Positions 8,209 to 17,012 of a stretch of DNA of 37,520 nt are shown piece after piece. Every line of letters begins with the position of its first letter. The stretch's first letter is position 1. This DNA comes from Rhodocyclaceae bacterium (lineage in GTDB: Bacteria > Pseudomonadota > Gammaproteobacteria > Burkholderiales > Rhodocyclaceae), in contig JACDZI010000026.1 of NCBI GenBank assembly GCA_013426785.1, forward strand, positions 1 to 37,520, read 5' to 3'. The position numbers were made by a program, and so were the translations under genes. The notes beneath the pieces are model-generated. The model saw only the letters and a program-made list of their open reading frames with translations, made no database searches and was not told the origin of the DNA.

Positions 8209-8902
8209 ACTGGAGGCCGGCGATCCAGCGCGTGTAAAGCCGGTCGGCGGCCACGCGCATCGCCGTTAGGCGGGCGTCGACGTTCTCCATCATCTGCTCC
8301 GGCGTGAGTACGGACGAGCTCGGATTGGCGCACTCGTCGGCCCACTGGCGGCACCACAGGCGGATCATGGCTTCGGTCATCTCGACGTGGCATTGCATGC
8401 CAAGATGCGGGCCGAGGACGAAAGCCTGGTTTTCGCACCAGGCGCTTTTCAGGATGCGCGTCGCGCCGATCGGGACCGAAAAGGTTTCGCCGTGCCAGTG
8501 GAAGGCGTCGAAGGCGGAGATATCGCCCAGCCAGTCTTGCGCTGCCGCGTCGGTGGTTTCGACCCGGCCCCAGCCGATTTCCTTGACCGGGTTCTTCGTG
8601 ACACTGCCGCCAAGCGCCTTGCTCATGAGTTGGCCGCCAAGGCAGTGGCCAATGATGGGAATGTCGGCGCTGACGGCACGGCGGATCAATTCGAACAGGG
8701 GCGGCAGCCAGGGCAGGTCGTCATTGACGCTCATCGGCCCGCCCATGAAACACAAGCCTGCGAATGGCTGCAGCGTGTCTGGCAGAGGTTCGCCGGCATC
8801 GATGCGGATCAGTTCCCGGGAAATGCCGTGGGCTTCGAGGAAAGTGGCAAAATAGCCGGGACCTTCTCCGGGACTGTGACGAAAGATGGCAACTGGTTTC
8901 AT
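8207..8902 (-). CDS. Class I glutamine amidotransferase-like protein
   Basis: The 231-residue protein has the GATase1 fold: oxyanion region CFMGGPMSVNDD (51-62), nucleophile elbow GHCLGGQL with Cys87, and the His-x-Glu element in QCHVEMTEA. Stand-alone members are annotated as GMP-synthase-like or gamma-glutamyl hydrolase-like, and the substrate is not predictable. The ATG at 8902 gives MKPVAIFRHSPGEGPG, a typical start for this group; a longer open frame reading back to 9199 would run into the divergent protease gene. Its start codon overlaps that of the divergent gene (CATG, 8900-8903). No adjacent synthetase suggests a partner. Confidence 0.88.
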   Translation of the reverse strand: MKPVAIFRHSPGEGPGYFATFLEAHGISRELIRIDAGEPLPDTLQPFAGLCFMGGPMSVNDDLPWLPPLFELIRRAVSADIPIIGHCLGGQLMSKALGGSVTKNPVKEIGWGRVETTDAAAQDWLGDISAFDAFHWHGETFSVPIGATRILKSAWCENQAFVLGPHLGMQCHVEMTEAMIRLWCRQWADECANPSSSVLTPEQMMENVDARLTAMRVAADRLYTRWIAGLQ

Positions 8903-9554
8903 GTGCAAGAAAAAGAGAGTCCGATTGGCGCATTGTATCGTCTGCCTACTGGCCTGCTGGGGAACGAATGTGGTTGCCACAGATGTCGTGCTGGTCGGTT
9001 TATTGCCCGGCAGGGCGCTGGTCGTGGTCGATGGCGGTAACCGGCAGATGGTCAAGGTCGGCGAAAAGACGACTGAAGGAGTGAAACTGGTTTCGAATAA
9101 GCCAGGTGCCGCTGTTTTTGAGGTCGAGGGCAAGCAGCGGCGCTTGCAGATCGGCCAGAGCATCGTTTCTTCCGCCGCTGCCGAAAAACCCGCTACCACC
9201 CTGACGGCCGATGCGCAGGGCCATTATCTGGCCCAAGGCAGTATCAATGGTGCGTCGATGCGCTTTCTCGTCGATACCGGGGCGACCTTCATTTCCCTGG
9301 GGGCGGCCGATGCAAAGCGTGCCCATATCGATCCGTTGAAGGGCATACCGGGCATATCAATGACGGCAAACGGTCCGGCGCGCGTCTGGAAGGTCAAACT
9401 TTCGAGTGTGAAGCTTGGCGGCATCTCGCTATCCGATGTCGATGCGACGGTGCATGAGAAGGATATGCCGGTCGTCCTGCTCGGCATGAGCTTCCTCAAC
9501 CGCATGGACATTCGCCGCGACGGCATGTCGATGACCCTGACGCAACGTTATTGA
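8901..9554 (+). CDS. Periplasmic retropepsin-like aspartic protease (clan AA)
   Basis: A signal peptide is visible: basic MCKKKRVR, then a hydrophobic stretch to about residue 26. The active-site motif RFLVDTGATFISLG (Asp125) and the later VVLLGMSFLNRM are those of the clan AA family (TIGR02281 type), single-domain retropepsin-like proteins that act as dimers. Length is 217 residues from the ATG at 8901; an ATG five codons earlier (8886) has a closer purine-rich GAAAG and is possible. The natural substrate is unknown. It is followed 18 bp later by a Nudix gene. Confidence 0.83.
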   Translation: MCKKKRVRLAHCIVCLLACWGTNVVATDVVLVGLLPGRALVVVDGGNRQMVKVGEKTTEGVKLVSNKPGAAVFEVEGKQRRLQIGQSIVSSAAAEKPATTLTADAQGHYLAQGSINGASMRFLVDTGATFISLGAADAKRAHIDPLKGIPGISMTANGPARVWKVKLSSVKLGGISLSDVDATVHEKDMPVVLLGMSFLNRMDIRRDGMSMTLTQRY

Positions 9555-9572
9555 GGTTGGATCAAATCTGCC

Positions 9573-10154
9573 ATGCCGATTACCATCGAATGGATTCGTC
9601 AGTGCATGCAGAACGGCAGTTGCCCGGAGGTACATGAGCCGGAGTTAACTACCGGCACGCCTACGCTTTCGGCCGTGCTGATTCCGGTCATTACCCGTCC
9701 CAGTGGGCTGACCGTGCTGTTGACACAGCGGACCGCCCACTTGCGCGATCATGCCGGGCAAGTCAGCTTTCCCGGCGGGCGCTGCGAACCGGGAGATGTA
9801 TCGCCTGTGGCGACGGCCTTGCGCGAGAGCGACGAGGAAGTGGGCATCCGGCCTGGCCAAGTTGAGGTGCTAGGCAGATTGCCCGACTATTTCACCAGCA
9901 CCGGCTTTCGCGTCACGCCGGTGGTTGGGGCGGTAACGCCGCCGCTCAACTTGCGGCTCGATGACTTCGAGGTGGCCGATGTGTTCGAACCGCCTCTGGC
10001 ATTCTTCCTCGATGCGGCGAACTATCGCCGGGAAGCCATCGACTATCAGGGGGCGCGACGCGAATACTGGGCGGTACCCTGGCAAGGACGCTTCATCTGG
10101 GGTGCGACTGCGGGCATGCTGGCCTGCCTGCGCGATTGCCTGCGGCGAGTGTGA
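9573..10154 (+). CDS. CoA pyrophosphatase, Nudix family (NudL-like)
   Basis: The UPF0035 signature LLTQRTAHLRDHAGQVSFPG directly precedes a Nudix box running from GGRCEPGD through ATALRESDEEVGI, the pattern of CoA diphosphatases that cleave CoA to 4'-phosphopantetheine and 3',5'-ADP. The position usually held by the first Glu of the box is Asp, as is common in this subfamily. Length is 193 residues. It lies between the protease and a CobD-like gene on the same strand, with gaps of 18 and 33 bp, so cotranscription is plausible. Biochemical specificity is inferred from family only. Confidence 0.88.
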   Translation: MPITIEWIRQCMQNGSCPEVHEPELTTGTPTLSAVLIPVITRPSGLTVLLTQRTAHLRDHAGQVSFPGGRCEPGDVSPVATALRESDEEVGIRPGQVEVLGRLPDYFTSTGFRVTPVVGAVTPPLNLRLDDFEVADVFEPPLAFFLDAANYRREAIDYQGARREYWAVPWQGRFIWGATAGMLACLRDCLRRV

Positions 10155-10187
10155 TATCTTCGCGACGCCCCGACACCCCATCCTTTC

Positions 10188-11114
10188 ATGACGTTCCTCA
10201 GCATCTTTTGCGTTCTTTTTCTTGAGCAGTTGCAGGCATCGCCAATCGGGCGGGTGCGGTCGATTCTGGGCGTCCATGCGGATTTTCTCGAGCGCCAGTT
10301 CAATGGTGGCGAGCGCCATCATGGCATGACGGCCTGGGCCGTCGGGGTGGCACTGCCTGCTCTGATTATTCTGATCATGCAACTGGCCCTGGCGTGGCTA
10401 AACTCCTTGCTCGGCTTGGTATTCGACATTGCGGTGCTTTACTTGGCCATGGGCTTTCGCCAGTTCAGCCATTACTTCACCGATATTCGCCTGGCCTTGC
10501 GCATGGGTGAGATCGACCGCGCCCGGCAACTGCTGGCAGAGTGGCGTTGCCAGTCCGGTGATCGGCTGAGGCCGGCCGAGATTGCCCGGCTGTCGATCGA
10601 GCAGGGAATCTTGTCCTCACATCGTTATGTGTTTGCCCCGCTATTCTGGTTCATGCTGCTAGGCCCGGCGGGAGCGGTCCTTTATCGCCTGAGCGCCTTT
10701 TTGGTTGAACGCTGGCCGGCAGGATCTGTCGTCGCCGGCGAGCCGGATCACTTCAGTCGGTTTGCGTTGCAGATGTTTCAGGCGATCGACTGGATGCCAG
10801 CGCGGCTGACGGCAGTGACCTTCGCGATCGTCGGCGATTTTGAGGACGCCGTATATTGCTGGCGTGCCCAAGCCAGTCAATGGCCGGATGCCGCCTCCGG
10901 TATACTGCTCTCGAGCGGTGCTGGTGCTCTCGGAGTCAGGTTAGGCCTGCCCCTGCCCGATGCCGCCGGAATCGATGCCCGGCCCGAACTTGGTCTGGGC
11001 GAGGAAGCCGATATCGAACATTTGCAGAGCGCGATCGGTCTGGTCTGGCGTGCCCTAATTTTGTGCCTGCTGCTGCTTGCCTTGCTGACTGTGGCAAGCT
11101 GGGTGGGAGCCTAG
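10188..11114 (+). CDS. CobD/CbiB-like integral membrane protein
   Basis: This 308-residue protein has several membrane segments (around residues 48-85, 148-172 and the C-terminal ALILCLLLLALLTVASWV). The pattern EQLQASPIGRV and DFLERQFNGG, a central FAPLFWFMLLGPAGAVLYRL, and DFEDAVYCWRAQA match the betaproteobacterial CobD/CbiB family group, related to AmpE. CbiB attaches aminopropanol in cobalamin synthesis, but no other cobalamin gene lies nearby, and these stand-alone members are of unproven function. It is followed by the thiolase gene after 34 bp. Confidence 0.78.
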   Translation: MTFLSIFCVLFLEQLQASPIGRVRSILGVHADFLERQFNGGERHHGMTAWAVGVALPALIILIMQLALAWLNSLLGLVFDIAVLYLAMGFRQFSHYFTDIRLALRMGEIDRARQLLAEWRCQSGDRLRPAEIARLSIEQGILSSHRYVFAPLFWFMLLGPAGAVLYRLSAFLVERWPAGSVVAGEPDHFSRFALQMFQAIDWMPARLTAVTFAIVGDFEDAVYCWRAQASQWPDAASGILLSSGAGALGVRLGLPLPDAAGIDARPELGLGEEADIEHLQSAIGLVWRALILCLLLLALLTVASWVGA

Positions 11115-11148
11115 TTTCATAACGAATCATCAACCGGGAGTCGAAAAA

Positions 11149-12333
11149 ATGTCGAATAAGGAAGTCGTCGTTCTGAGCGCGGTGCGCTCCGCCGTTGGGG
11201 CCTTCGGAGGTTCTCTCAAGGATATGGAACCGGCCGATCTGGGCGGTCTGGTGGTCAAGGAAGCGATCGCGCGTGCCGGCGTTGATCCCAAGCAGGTCAC
11301 CTTTGCCACAGTTGGCAACTGTATCCCGACCGAAGCGCGCTATGCCTATGTCTCGCGCATCGCCACCATTCAGGGCGGTATGTCGATGGATTCGACCGTG
11401 TTCGCGGTCAATCGCCTGTGCGGTTCGGCCCAGCAGGCCATCGTCAGTTCGGCGCAGGCCATCATGCTTGGCGATGCCGACTTCGCCCTCGGCGGCGGGG
11501 TCGAAGTGATGTCGCGCGGTGCCTACCTGCTACCGGCCCTGCGTTCCGGCGCCCGCATGGGCGACACCCAGGCCATCGATGCGATGGTGGCCGTACTGAC
11601 CGACCCCTTCGGTGTCGGCCATATGGGCATGACGGCTGAAAACCTGGCGACTAAGTATGGTATTAGCCGCGAAGAGCAGGACGCCTTCGCCTGCGAATCC
11701 CAGGCACGCGCCGCCAAGGCGGTCGCCGAAGGTCGCTTCAAGTCTCAGATCGTCCCGATCACCCTCAAGTCGCGCAAGGGCGATGTGGTGTTCGATACCG
11801 ACGAACATCTCAAGCCGGCGACCACCCTGGAAACCTTGGCCAAGATGCGCCCTGCCTTCAAGAAGGATGGCTCGGTCACTGCCGGTAACGCCTCCGGCAT
11901 CAACGATGCGGCCGCCTTCCTGGTGCTGGCTGATGCCGCCAAGGCGGTAGCCGGTGGACACCAGCCGATTGCCCGTCTGGTCGCTTACGCCATCGCTGGC
12001 GTGCCGAACGACTTAATGGGCGAAGGCCCGATCCCCTCGTCCAAGGCGGCCCTACAGAAGGCTGGCCTGACCCTCGACCAGATGGATGTGATCGAGTCCA
12101 ACGAAGCCTTTGCGGCGCAGTCGATCACCGTGGCTCGTGCTCTCGGCCTTGATTCGATCAAGACCAACCCGAACGGCGGTGCCATCGCCATCGGCCACCC
12201 GGTCGGTGCCACCGGCAGCGTGATCGTCACCAAACTGCTGCATGAAATGATTCGTGTCAATGGCCGTTATGGCATGGCGACGATGTGCATCGGTGGTGGT
12301 CAGGGCATTACCACCATATGGGAGCGCGTGTAA
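11149..12333 (+). CDS. bktB: Acetyl-CoA acyltransferase / beta-ketothiolase (BktB-like)
   Basis: The thiolase catalyses reversible condensation or cleavage of acyl-CoA units, as in polyhydroxyalkanoate or fatty-acid metabolism. The catalytic residues are visible: Cys91 in NRLCGSAQQA, His350 in GHPVGATG and Cys380 in CIGGGQG. NEAFAAQS is also present. The 394 residues are a full-length thiolase, and the VSRIATIQGGM and VEVMSRGAYLLP segments fit BktB rather than PhaA. No phaB or phaC gene is nearby. GGGAG precedes the ATG. The Nudix gene at 12343 begins 9 bp later. Confidence 0.92.
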   Translation: MSNKEVVVLSAVRSAVGAFGGSLKDMEPADLGGLVVKEAIARAGVDPKQVTFATVGNCIPTEARYAYVSRIATIQGGMSMDSTVFAVNRLCGSAQQAIVSSAQAIMLGDADFALGGGVEVMSRGAYLLPALRSGARMGDTQAIDAMVAVLTDPFGVGHMGMTAENLATKYGISREEQDAFACESQARAAKAVAEGRFKSQIVPITLKSRKGDVVFDTDEHLKPATTLETLAKMRPAFKKDGSVTAGNASGINDAAAFLVLADAAKAVAGGHQPIARLVAYAIAGVPNDLMGEGPIPSSKAALQKAGLTLDQMDVIESNEAFAAQSITVARALGLDSIKTNPNGGAIAIGHPVGATGSVIVTKLLHEMIRVNGRYGMATMCIGGGQGITTIWERV

Positions 12334-12342
12334 GACTGAAAA

Positions 12343-12906
12343 ATGGATGAGGCGGATTTCATCGAGGAAACCCTGTCGAGCGAACAGGTCTTCGATGGTC
12401 GCCTCCTCAAGGTTTACGCTGACCGGGTGCGACTGCCGGACGGCAAGGAGTCGACACGCGAGATCATCCGCCATCCCGGTGCGGTCGTGATCGTTGCCGT
12501 ACTCGACAACGGCAGGCTGTTGTTCGAGCGCCAGTTCCGTTATCCGCTGCGGCAGGTGTTCCTGGAAATGCCAGCCGGCAAGATCGATGCCGGTGAACAT
12601 ACGCTCGATACGGCGCGGCGCGAGCTACGTGAAGAGACCGGTTACAAGGCGAAATTCTGGCGCCATCTCGGTACCATGCACCCAGCCATCGGCTATGCCG
12701 ACGAACGTATCGAGATTTTCTGGGCGCAGGGCCTGAGTTACGTCGGTGCGGAACTCGATCACGACGAGATTCTTGAAGTTTCCGAACTGACTGTAGCCGA
12801 TGCGTTGCTCGCCGTCCGCGATGGCGAGATCACCGACGCCAAGACCATCACCGCCCTGCTGTGGGCCGAGAAGACCTTGTCCGGCGAGTGGCCGCTGCCC
12901 GTTTAG
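12343..12906 (+). CDS. nudF: ADP-ribose pyrophosphatase, Nudix family
   Basis: The Nudix box GKIDAGE...ARRELREETGY is intact, and the preceding LLFERQFRYPLRQVFLEMPA is typical of NudF-type ADP-sugar pyrophosphatases that hydrolyse ADP-ribose to AMP and ribose-5-phosphate. Length is 187 residues. It starts 9 bp after the thiolase stop and may be cotranscribed. A TAGAAT element (12910s) just after its stop could belong to the next gene. The exact substrate is inferred from family resemblance. Confidence 0.88.
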   Translation: MDEADFIEETLSSEQVFDGRLLKVYADRVRLPDGKESTREIIRHPGAVVIVAVLDNGRLLFERQFRYPLRQVFLEMPAGKIDAGEHTLDTARRELREETGYKAKFWRHLGTMHPAIGYADERIEIFWAQGLSYVGAELDHDEILEVSELTVADALLAVRDGEITDAKTITALLWAEKTLSGEWPLPV

Positions 12907-12978
12907 CGGACGCGTAGAATGTAACGACCAACAATAGCCGTCATCCTATTAGGCGGTATCGAAGAGGAGTCGATTTCG

Positions 12979-14211
12979 ATGGGTACCCCCGCCCCGGCTG
13001 GGACAGCATCGCCCAAGGCAGACAGTGACGGAACTTCCCGCCTGCTGGCACTTGACATTTTTTCCGCAGTGTCGGCTAGCCTGGCCGACGAGGATGATGT
13101 CGAGGAACTGCTGGGCCGTTTTCTCGGCACCATGCTGCGCCTGACCAAGGCCAATGCGGGCGCCGTGCGCGTGGTGACGACCGACGGAAAACACCTGCGG
13201 CTGGTGGCGGCGCGCGGCCTGCCGCCGGAAGTGGTGGAACGCGAGCGACTGGTGCCCATCGATTGCGGCCAGTGCGGCAATGCCATCGCCGATAACCGCA
13301 CCCGCTACGAAATCGACCTGCAGCAGTGCGCGCTGCGAACACGCCATCCCTATTTCGAGCACGATTGCCAAGCGATGGTGGTGGTGCCGCTGCAGCATGG
13401 CGGTCAGTTGCAGGGTACCTACAACCTGTTCCTGCAGGAACGCTTCGAACTGCCTGAAGAGGTGGTGTTGCTGTTCTGCTCGATCAGTGAACACCTCGGC
13501 ATGGCACTGGAAAATGCGCGCCTCAAGCGCGAGAACCTTCGCATCCGGCTGATGAATGAGCGGCAGATGATGGCCGCCGAAGTACACGATTCGCTGGCGC
13601 AGACGCTCGCCTACATGAAGATGCGCATGGCCCTGTTGCAGGATGCCCTGCGCGACGAAAACGCCGAGGGCGCCAACAAGTATGCCGGCGATGTCGGTCA
13701 CGCGCTCGACGAAGCGTACAGCCAGTTGCGCGAACTGCTCGGCCAGTTTCGCAACCGCATGGACCCACTCGGCCTGCAACATGCGCTGGCTGGTCTGGCC
13801 AGCAATTTCCGCGAGCGCACCGGCATTGCCTGCGATTTTTCCAACCGCGTCGCTGACTTGCGCGTCTCGGTCGACCAGGAAGCCCAGGTCTTCTTCATTG
13901 TTCAGGAAGCACTGGCGAACGTCGGTCGTCATTCCCAGGCGACGCAGGCCCAGCTTATTCTTGAAGGTGCCGGTGACCACTACATGATCACGCTTGACGA
14001 CAATGGCCGTGGCGGTCAGGACATTGCTCTTGCCTGTGCTTCCGTGGACGATGGCGAGAAACCGCCCCGAAGCGACCATTTTGGCTTGTCGATCATGCGC
14101 GAACGGGCACGGTTGATCGGTGGCCGGGTCGAGGTGGCCGACCTGGTGGCCGGTGGCTTCCGCGTGCGTCTGACTTTTCCGGCGATGAGCCTGGCTACTA
14201 ACGGGGACTAA
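12979..14211 (+). CDS. Soluble NarX-type sensor histidine kinase with GAF domain
   Basis: The 410-residue kinase has no membrane segment. A GAF-like domain (about 25-180) is followed by a HisKA_3 dimerisation helix with the phospho-acceptor in AAEVHDSLAQTL (His203), and an HATPase region with the N-box FFIVQEALANVGRHS and a G-box near LDDNGRGGQD. This is the NarX/NreB/DegS class. The GAF region holds Cys96 and Cys99 (CGQCG), Cys117 and Cys130, which could bind a metal or act as a redox switch. GAGGAG (12964-12969) precedes the ATG. Its partner regulator starts 2 bp after the stop. The input signal is unknown. Confidence 0.92.
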   Translation: MGTPAPAGTASPKADSDGTSRLLALDIFSAVSASLADEDDVEELLGRFLGTMLRLTKANAGAVRVVTTDGKHLRLVAARGLPPEVVERERLVPIDCGQCGNAIADNRTRYEIDLQQCALRTRHPYFEHDCQAMVVVPLQHGGQLQGTYNLFLQERFELPEEVVLLFCSISEHLGMALENARLKRENLRIRLMNERQMMAAEVHDSLAQTLAYMKMRMALLQDALRDENAEGANKYAGDVGHALDEAYSQLRELLGQFRNRMDPLGLQHALAGLASNFRERTGIACDFSNRVADLRVSVDQEAQVFFIVQEALANVGRHSQATQAQLILEGAGDHYMITLDDNGRGGQDIALACASVDDGEKPPRSDHFGLSIMRERARLIGGRVEVADLVAGGFRVRLTFPAMSLATNGD

Positions 14212-14213
14212 GC

Positions 14214-14876
14214 ATGAGCCCGATTCGTGTTTTGCTGGTCGATGACCACACCCTGTTTCGCAAGGGCCTGGCGGAACTGCTGGAGCAGCGGGGGGCGATT
14301 CGCATCGCCGGCATTGCCGGCAACGGCGACGACGCTTTGCAACTGCTCAGGAAAACCGAAGCCGATGTCATCATCACCGACCTCAACATGCCGCCCCACG
14401 GTGGTTTGGCGTTGCTGCGGGAAGTGCGTGCGAGCGGCTGGCGTGGCCCGGTGCTGGTACTGACCGTCAGCGATGCCGAGGAGGATCTGGCTAGCGCGAT
14501 GAGCGCCGGGGCGCAGGGCTACCTGCTCAAGGACATGGAGCCCGACGATGTCGTCGATGCCGTGCAGCGCGCGGTGCGCGGCGAGACGGTCGTGGCACCG
14601 GCCATGACGCTGAAACTGGTGCACCTGTTGCAGAGCGGTTCGCAGCCGCCCAAGGTCGATGCCTTGCAGCAACTGACGGCACGCGAGCGGGAAATTCTCA
14701 ACTATCTGGCGCAGGGCCTCTCCAACAAAGCGATCGCCCGGGTGCTCGACATCAGCCACGACACGGTCAAGCTGCATGTTCGCCACATCCTCGCCAAACT
14801 CAACCTGACCTCGCGGGTCGAGGCGGCCGTCTTCGCGGTGGAGCAGAAGGCCAGCCAGTCCGGTCGTTCGCGCTAG
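14214..14876 (+). CDS. NarL/LuxR-family response regulator
   Basis: The receiver domain has DD (10-11), phospho-acceptor Asp56 in IITDLNMP and Lys106 in YLLKDME. A LuxR-type helix-turn-helix follows (about 154-197, LTAREREILNYLAQGLSNK and later HDTVKLHVRHILAKLNL). The 220 residues are the normal NarL layout. It begins 2 bp after the kinase gene, so the two form a cognate pair. Targets are unknown; no NarL-like inverted repeats were recognised in this window. It is followed by deaD after a 106-bp gap. Confidence 0.94.
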   Translation: MSPIRVLLVDDHTLFRKGLAELLEQRGAIRIAGIAGNGDDALQLLRKTEADVIITDLNMPPHGGLALLREVRASGWRGPVLVLTVSDAEEDLASAMSAGAQGYLLKDMEPDDVVDAVQRAVRGETVVAPAMTLKLVHLLQSGSQPPKVDALQQLTAREREILNYLAQGLSNKAIARVLDISHDTVKLHVRHILAKLNLTSRVEAAVFAVEQKASQSGRSR

Positions 14877-14897
14877 CGCGCCATCTTCAAGTCGCGC

Positions 14898-14925
14898 CGG
14901 ACAAGGCTGGTGCGCATGCGATAAT
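14898..14925 (+). promoter_or_regulatory. Candidate promoter of the DEAD-box helicase gene
   Basis: CGGACA (14898-14903, 4 of 6 match) and GATAAT (14920-14925, 5 of 6) are 16 bp apart. Transcription would start about 50 bases before the ATG at 14983. The match is moderate. Confidence 0.4.
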
Positions 14926-14982
14926 GGTCCATTGCGGCCGACCCGGCCCTGCCTTTTCAACTCGCCTCGAGCGAGCATCCCC

Positions 14983-16974
14983 ATGACAAAAACGATCGAC
15001 AGCTTTGCGGCGCTCAAGCTGCCCGCCCCGCTCCTGTCCTCCCTCATTGAGGTTGGCTACGAAACTCCGTCGCCCATCCAGGCGGCCTGCATCCCCCTGT
15101 TCCTGGCCGGGCGCGATCTGCTTGGCGAGGCGCAGACCGGTACCGGCAAGACGGCGGCCTTTGCCCTGCCACTGCTGGCACGGCTCGATCTGGCCAAGAA
15201 GGTTCCGCAGGCGCTGGTGTTGACGCCGACGCGCGAACTGGCGATCCAGGTCGCCGAGGCCTTCCAGAAATACGCCCATAACATGCCCGGCTTTCATGTG
15301 CTGCCGGTCTATGGTGGCCAGAGCATGGTGATCCAGCTGCGCGCGCTGTCGCGCGGAGCTCACATCATCGTCGGCACGCCCGGCCGCATCATGGATCACC
15401 TCGAACGCAAGAGCCTCAACCTCGACGGCCTGCAGACGCTGGTGCTCGACGAGGCTGATGAAATGCTGCGCATGGGCTTCATCGACGATGTCGAGTGGAT
15501 TCTCGAACACACCCCGGCAGCGCGCCAGACGGCGCTGTTCTCGGCGACCATGCCCGATCCGATCCGCCGCATTGCCCAACGCTATCTGCGTGATCCGCAG
15601 GAGGTGAAGATTCGTTCGGCGACGACGACGGTGGCCGCCATCAAGCAGCGTTACTGGCAGGTGCGCGGTGCCGACAAGCTCGAAGCGCTGACGCGCATGC
15701 TCGAGGTGGAAGAAGATTTCGAAGCCGCCCTGATTTTTGTGCGCACCAAGACGGCGACCATCGACCTGGCGGAAAAACTCGAAGCACGCGGCTACGAAGC
15801 GGCGGCGCTGAACGGCGACATGACGCAGGGCCTTCGCGAGCAGGTGGTCGAACGCCTGAAGAGCGGCAGCCTCGACATCGTCGTCGCCACCGACGTGGCG
15901 GCGCGCGGCCTTGACGTGCCGCGCATTTCGCACGTCATCAACTACGACGTGCCCTACGATACCGAAGCCTACGTGCACCGCATCGGTCGCACTGGGCGGG
16001 CCGGGCGGGTCGGCAGTGCCATCCTGTTCGTCGCGCCTCGCGAGATGCGTATGCTCAAGGCCATCGAACGCGCCACACGCCAGCCGATCGAACCGATTAA
16101 CCTGCCGACGCGCGGCGAGGTGGCCGAACGCCGCATCGCGCAATTCCGCCAGCAGATCCTTGACGTACTGGCCGAGGAAAACCTCGACTTCTTTTACGAG
16201 GTAGTGCGGCGCATGGAAAGCGAGGAAAACCTCGCCACGCGCCAGATCGCCACCGCGCTGGCCTTCTTGGCCCAGCGCGAACGGCCGCTGCGCCCCGATG
16301 GCGTCGAAATGCCGGCATCGATGATGCGCGAGGAACCGGTCAAGGCCGCACCACCCGTAGCACGCGCTATTCCATCTGCAACTGCCGTCCTGCCAGTGCC
16401 GACTTTTCAGGCCGCCGAGCGCAAGCCGCGCGAAGAAGCGCCGGTGGTCAGGGAACGTAAGGAGCGTCCCGCACCGCGTGATTTCGGCAATGCGCCGCTG
16501 GTGCGTTATCGCATCGAGGTGGGCAAGAACCAGGGCGCGATGCCCAAGGAAATCGTCGGCGCCATCGCCAACGAAGGTGCCATCGACGGCAAGCTGATCG
16601 GCCAGATCAACCTGTTCGACGACTACAGCACGGTCGAGTTGCCCGAGCTGCCGTCCGAATTGATCGACATCCTACGGCGCACGCGCGTCAAGCAGTTGCC
16701 GCTGAAAATCCGCCCGGCCGCACCCGGCGAAGGCGACAAGCCGAGCTTCAGCAAATCGACGCCGCGCAAGTCATACGATAAGTCCGAGCGCCGTCCCCGC
16801 GCGGACGATGCAGCACGCCCGGCTCGATCGGACCGTCCTGCCAGCGCCGACTTTTCCAAGCGGCCACCCTATCGGGATGACAAAAAGCCGGCTTTTGGCA
16901 AGCCCACCGGTGGAAAACCCGCATTTGGCAAACCCGCCTTCAGCAAACCGGCCGGGAAGCCCCGGCCACGCTGA
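14983..16974 (+). CDS. deaD: DEAD-box ATP-dependent RNA helicase (DeaD/CsdA type)
   Basis: The 663-residue protein has the Q motif, AQTGTGKT (50-57), DEAD (156-159), SAT, ARGLDVPRISHVINYDVP and HRIGRTGRAGR, then a DbpA-type RNA-binding domain (about 505-575, YRIEVGKNQGAMPKEIVGAI) and a basic tail with repeated KPAFGKP units. DeaD proteins remodel RNA in ribosome assembly and mRNA decay, especially in the cold. The start at 14983 fits the family; an upstream GTG-type extension is not needed. Two copies of the 24-bp repeat lie in frame in the linkers on either side of the RNA-binding domain, encoding residues 468-475 and 618-624. It converges on lpxH. Confidence 0.95.
   Translation: MTKTIDSFAALKLPAPLLSSLIEVGYETPSPIQAACIPLFLAGRDLLGEAQTGTGKTAAFALPLLARLDLAKKVPQALVLTPTRELAIQVAEAFQKYAHNMPGFHVLPVYGGQSMVIQLRALSRGAHIIVGTPGRIMDHLERKSLNLDGLQTLVLDEADEMLRMGFIDDVEWILEHTPAARQTALFSATMPDPIRRIAQRYLRDPQEVKIRSATTTVAAIKQRYWQVRGADKLEALTRMLEVEEDFEAALIFVRTKTATIDLAEKLEARGYEAAALNGDMTQGLREQVVERLKSGSLDIVVATDVAARGLDVPRISHVINYDVPYDTEAYVHRIGRTGRAGRVGSAILFVAPREMRMLKAIERATRQPIEPINLPTRGEVAERRIAQFRQQILDVLAEENLDFFYEVVRRMESEENLATRQIATALAFLAQRERPLRPDGVEMPASMMREEPVKAAPPVARAIPSATAVLPVPTFQAAERKPREEAPVVRERKERPAPRDFGNAPLVRYRIEVGKNQGAMPKEIVGAIANEGAIDGKLIGQINLFDDYSTVELPELPSELIDILRRTRVKQLPLKIRPAAPGEGDKPSFSKSTPRKSYDKSERRPRADDAARPARSDRPASADFSKRPPYRDDKKPAFGKPTGGKPAFGKPAFSKPAGKPRPR
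16384..16407 (+). repeat. 24-bp dispersed repeat inside deaD, two mismatches
   Basis: It encodes AVLPVPTF, residues 468-475, in the low-complexity linker before the RNA-binding domain. Both differences from consensus are C-to-T transitions. Confidence 0.82.
16832..16855 (+). repeat. 24-bp dispersed repeat inside deaD, two mismatches
   Basis: It is read in another frame, giving RPASADF at residues 618-624 of the basic tail. Two transitions separate it from consensus. Confidence 0.82.
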
Positions 16975-16980
16975 ACTTTA

Positions 16981-17012
16981 CTGGCTCGACTGGCTAGCGC
17001 AGGTCGAGCCAG
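16981..17012. terminator. Inverted repeat at the deaD/lpxH convergent junction
   Basis: CTGGCTCGAC (16981-16990) and GTCGAGCCAG (17003-17012) are perfect 10-bp complements around a 12-base loop. The structure spans the lpxH stop codon and begins 6 bp after the deaD stop. No T-run follows on either strand, so a terminator role is a guess from the stem and location. Confidence 0.45.
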
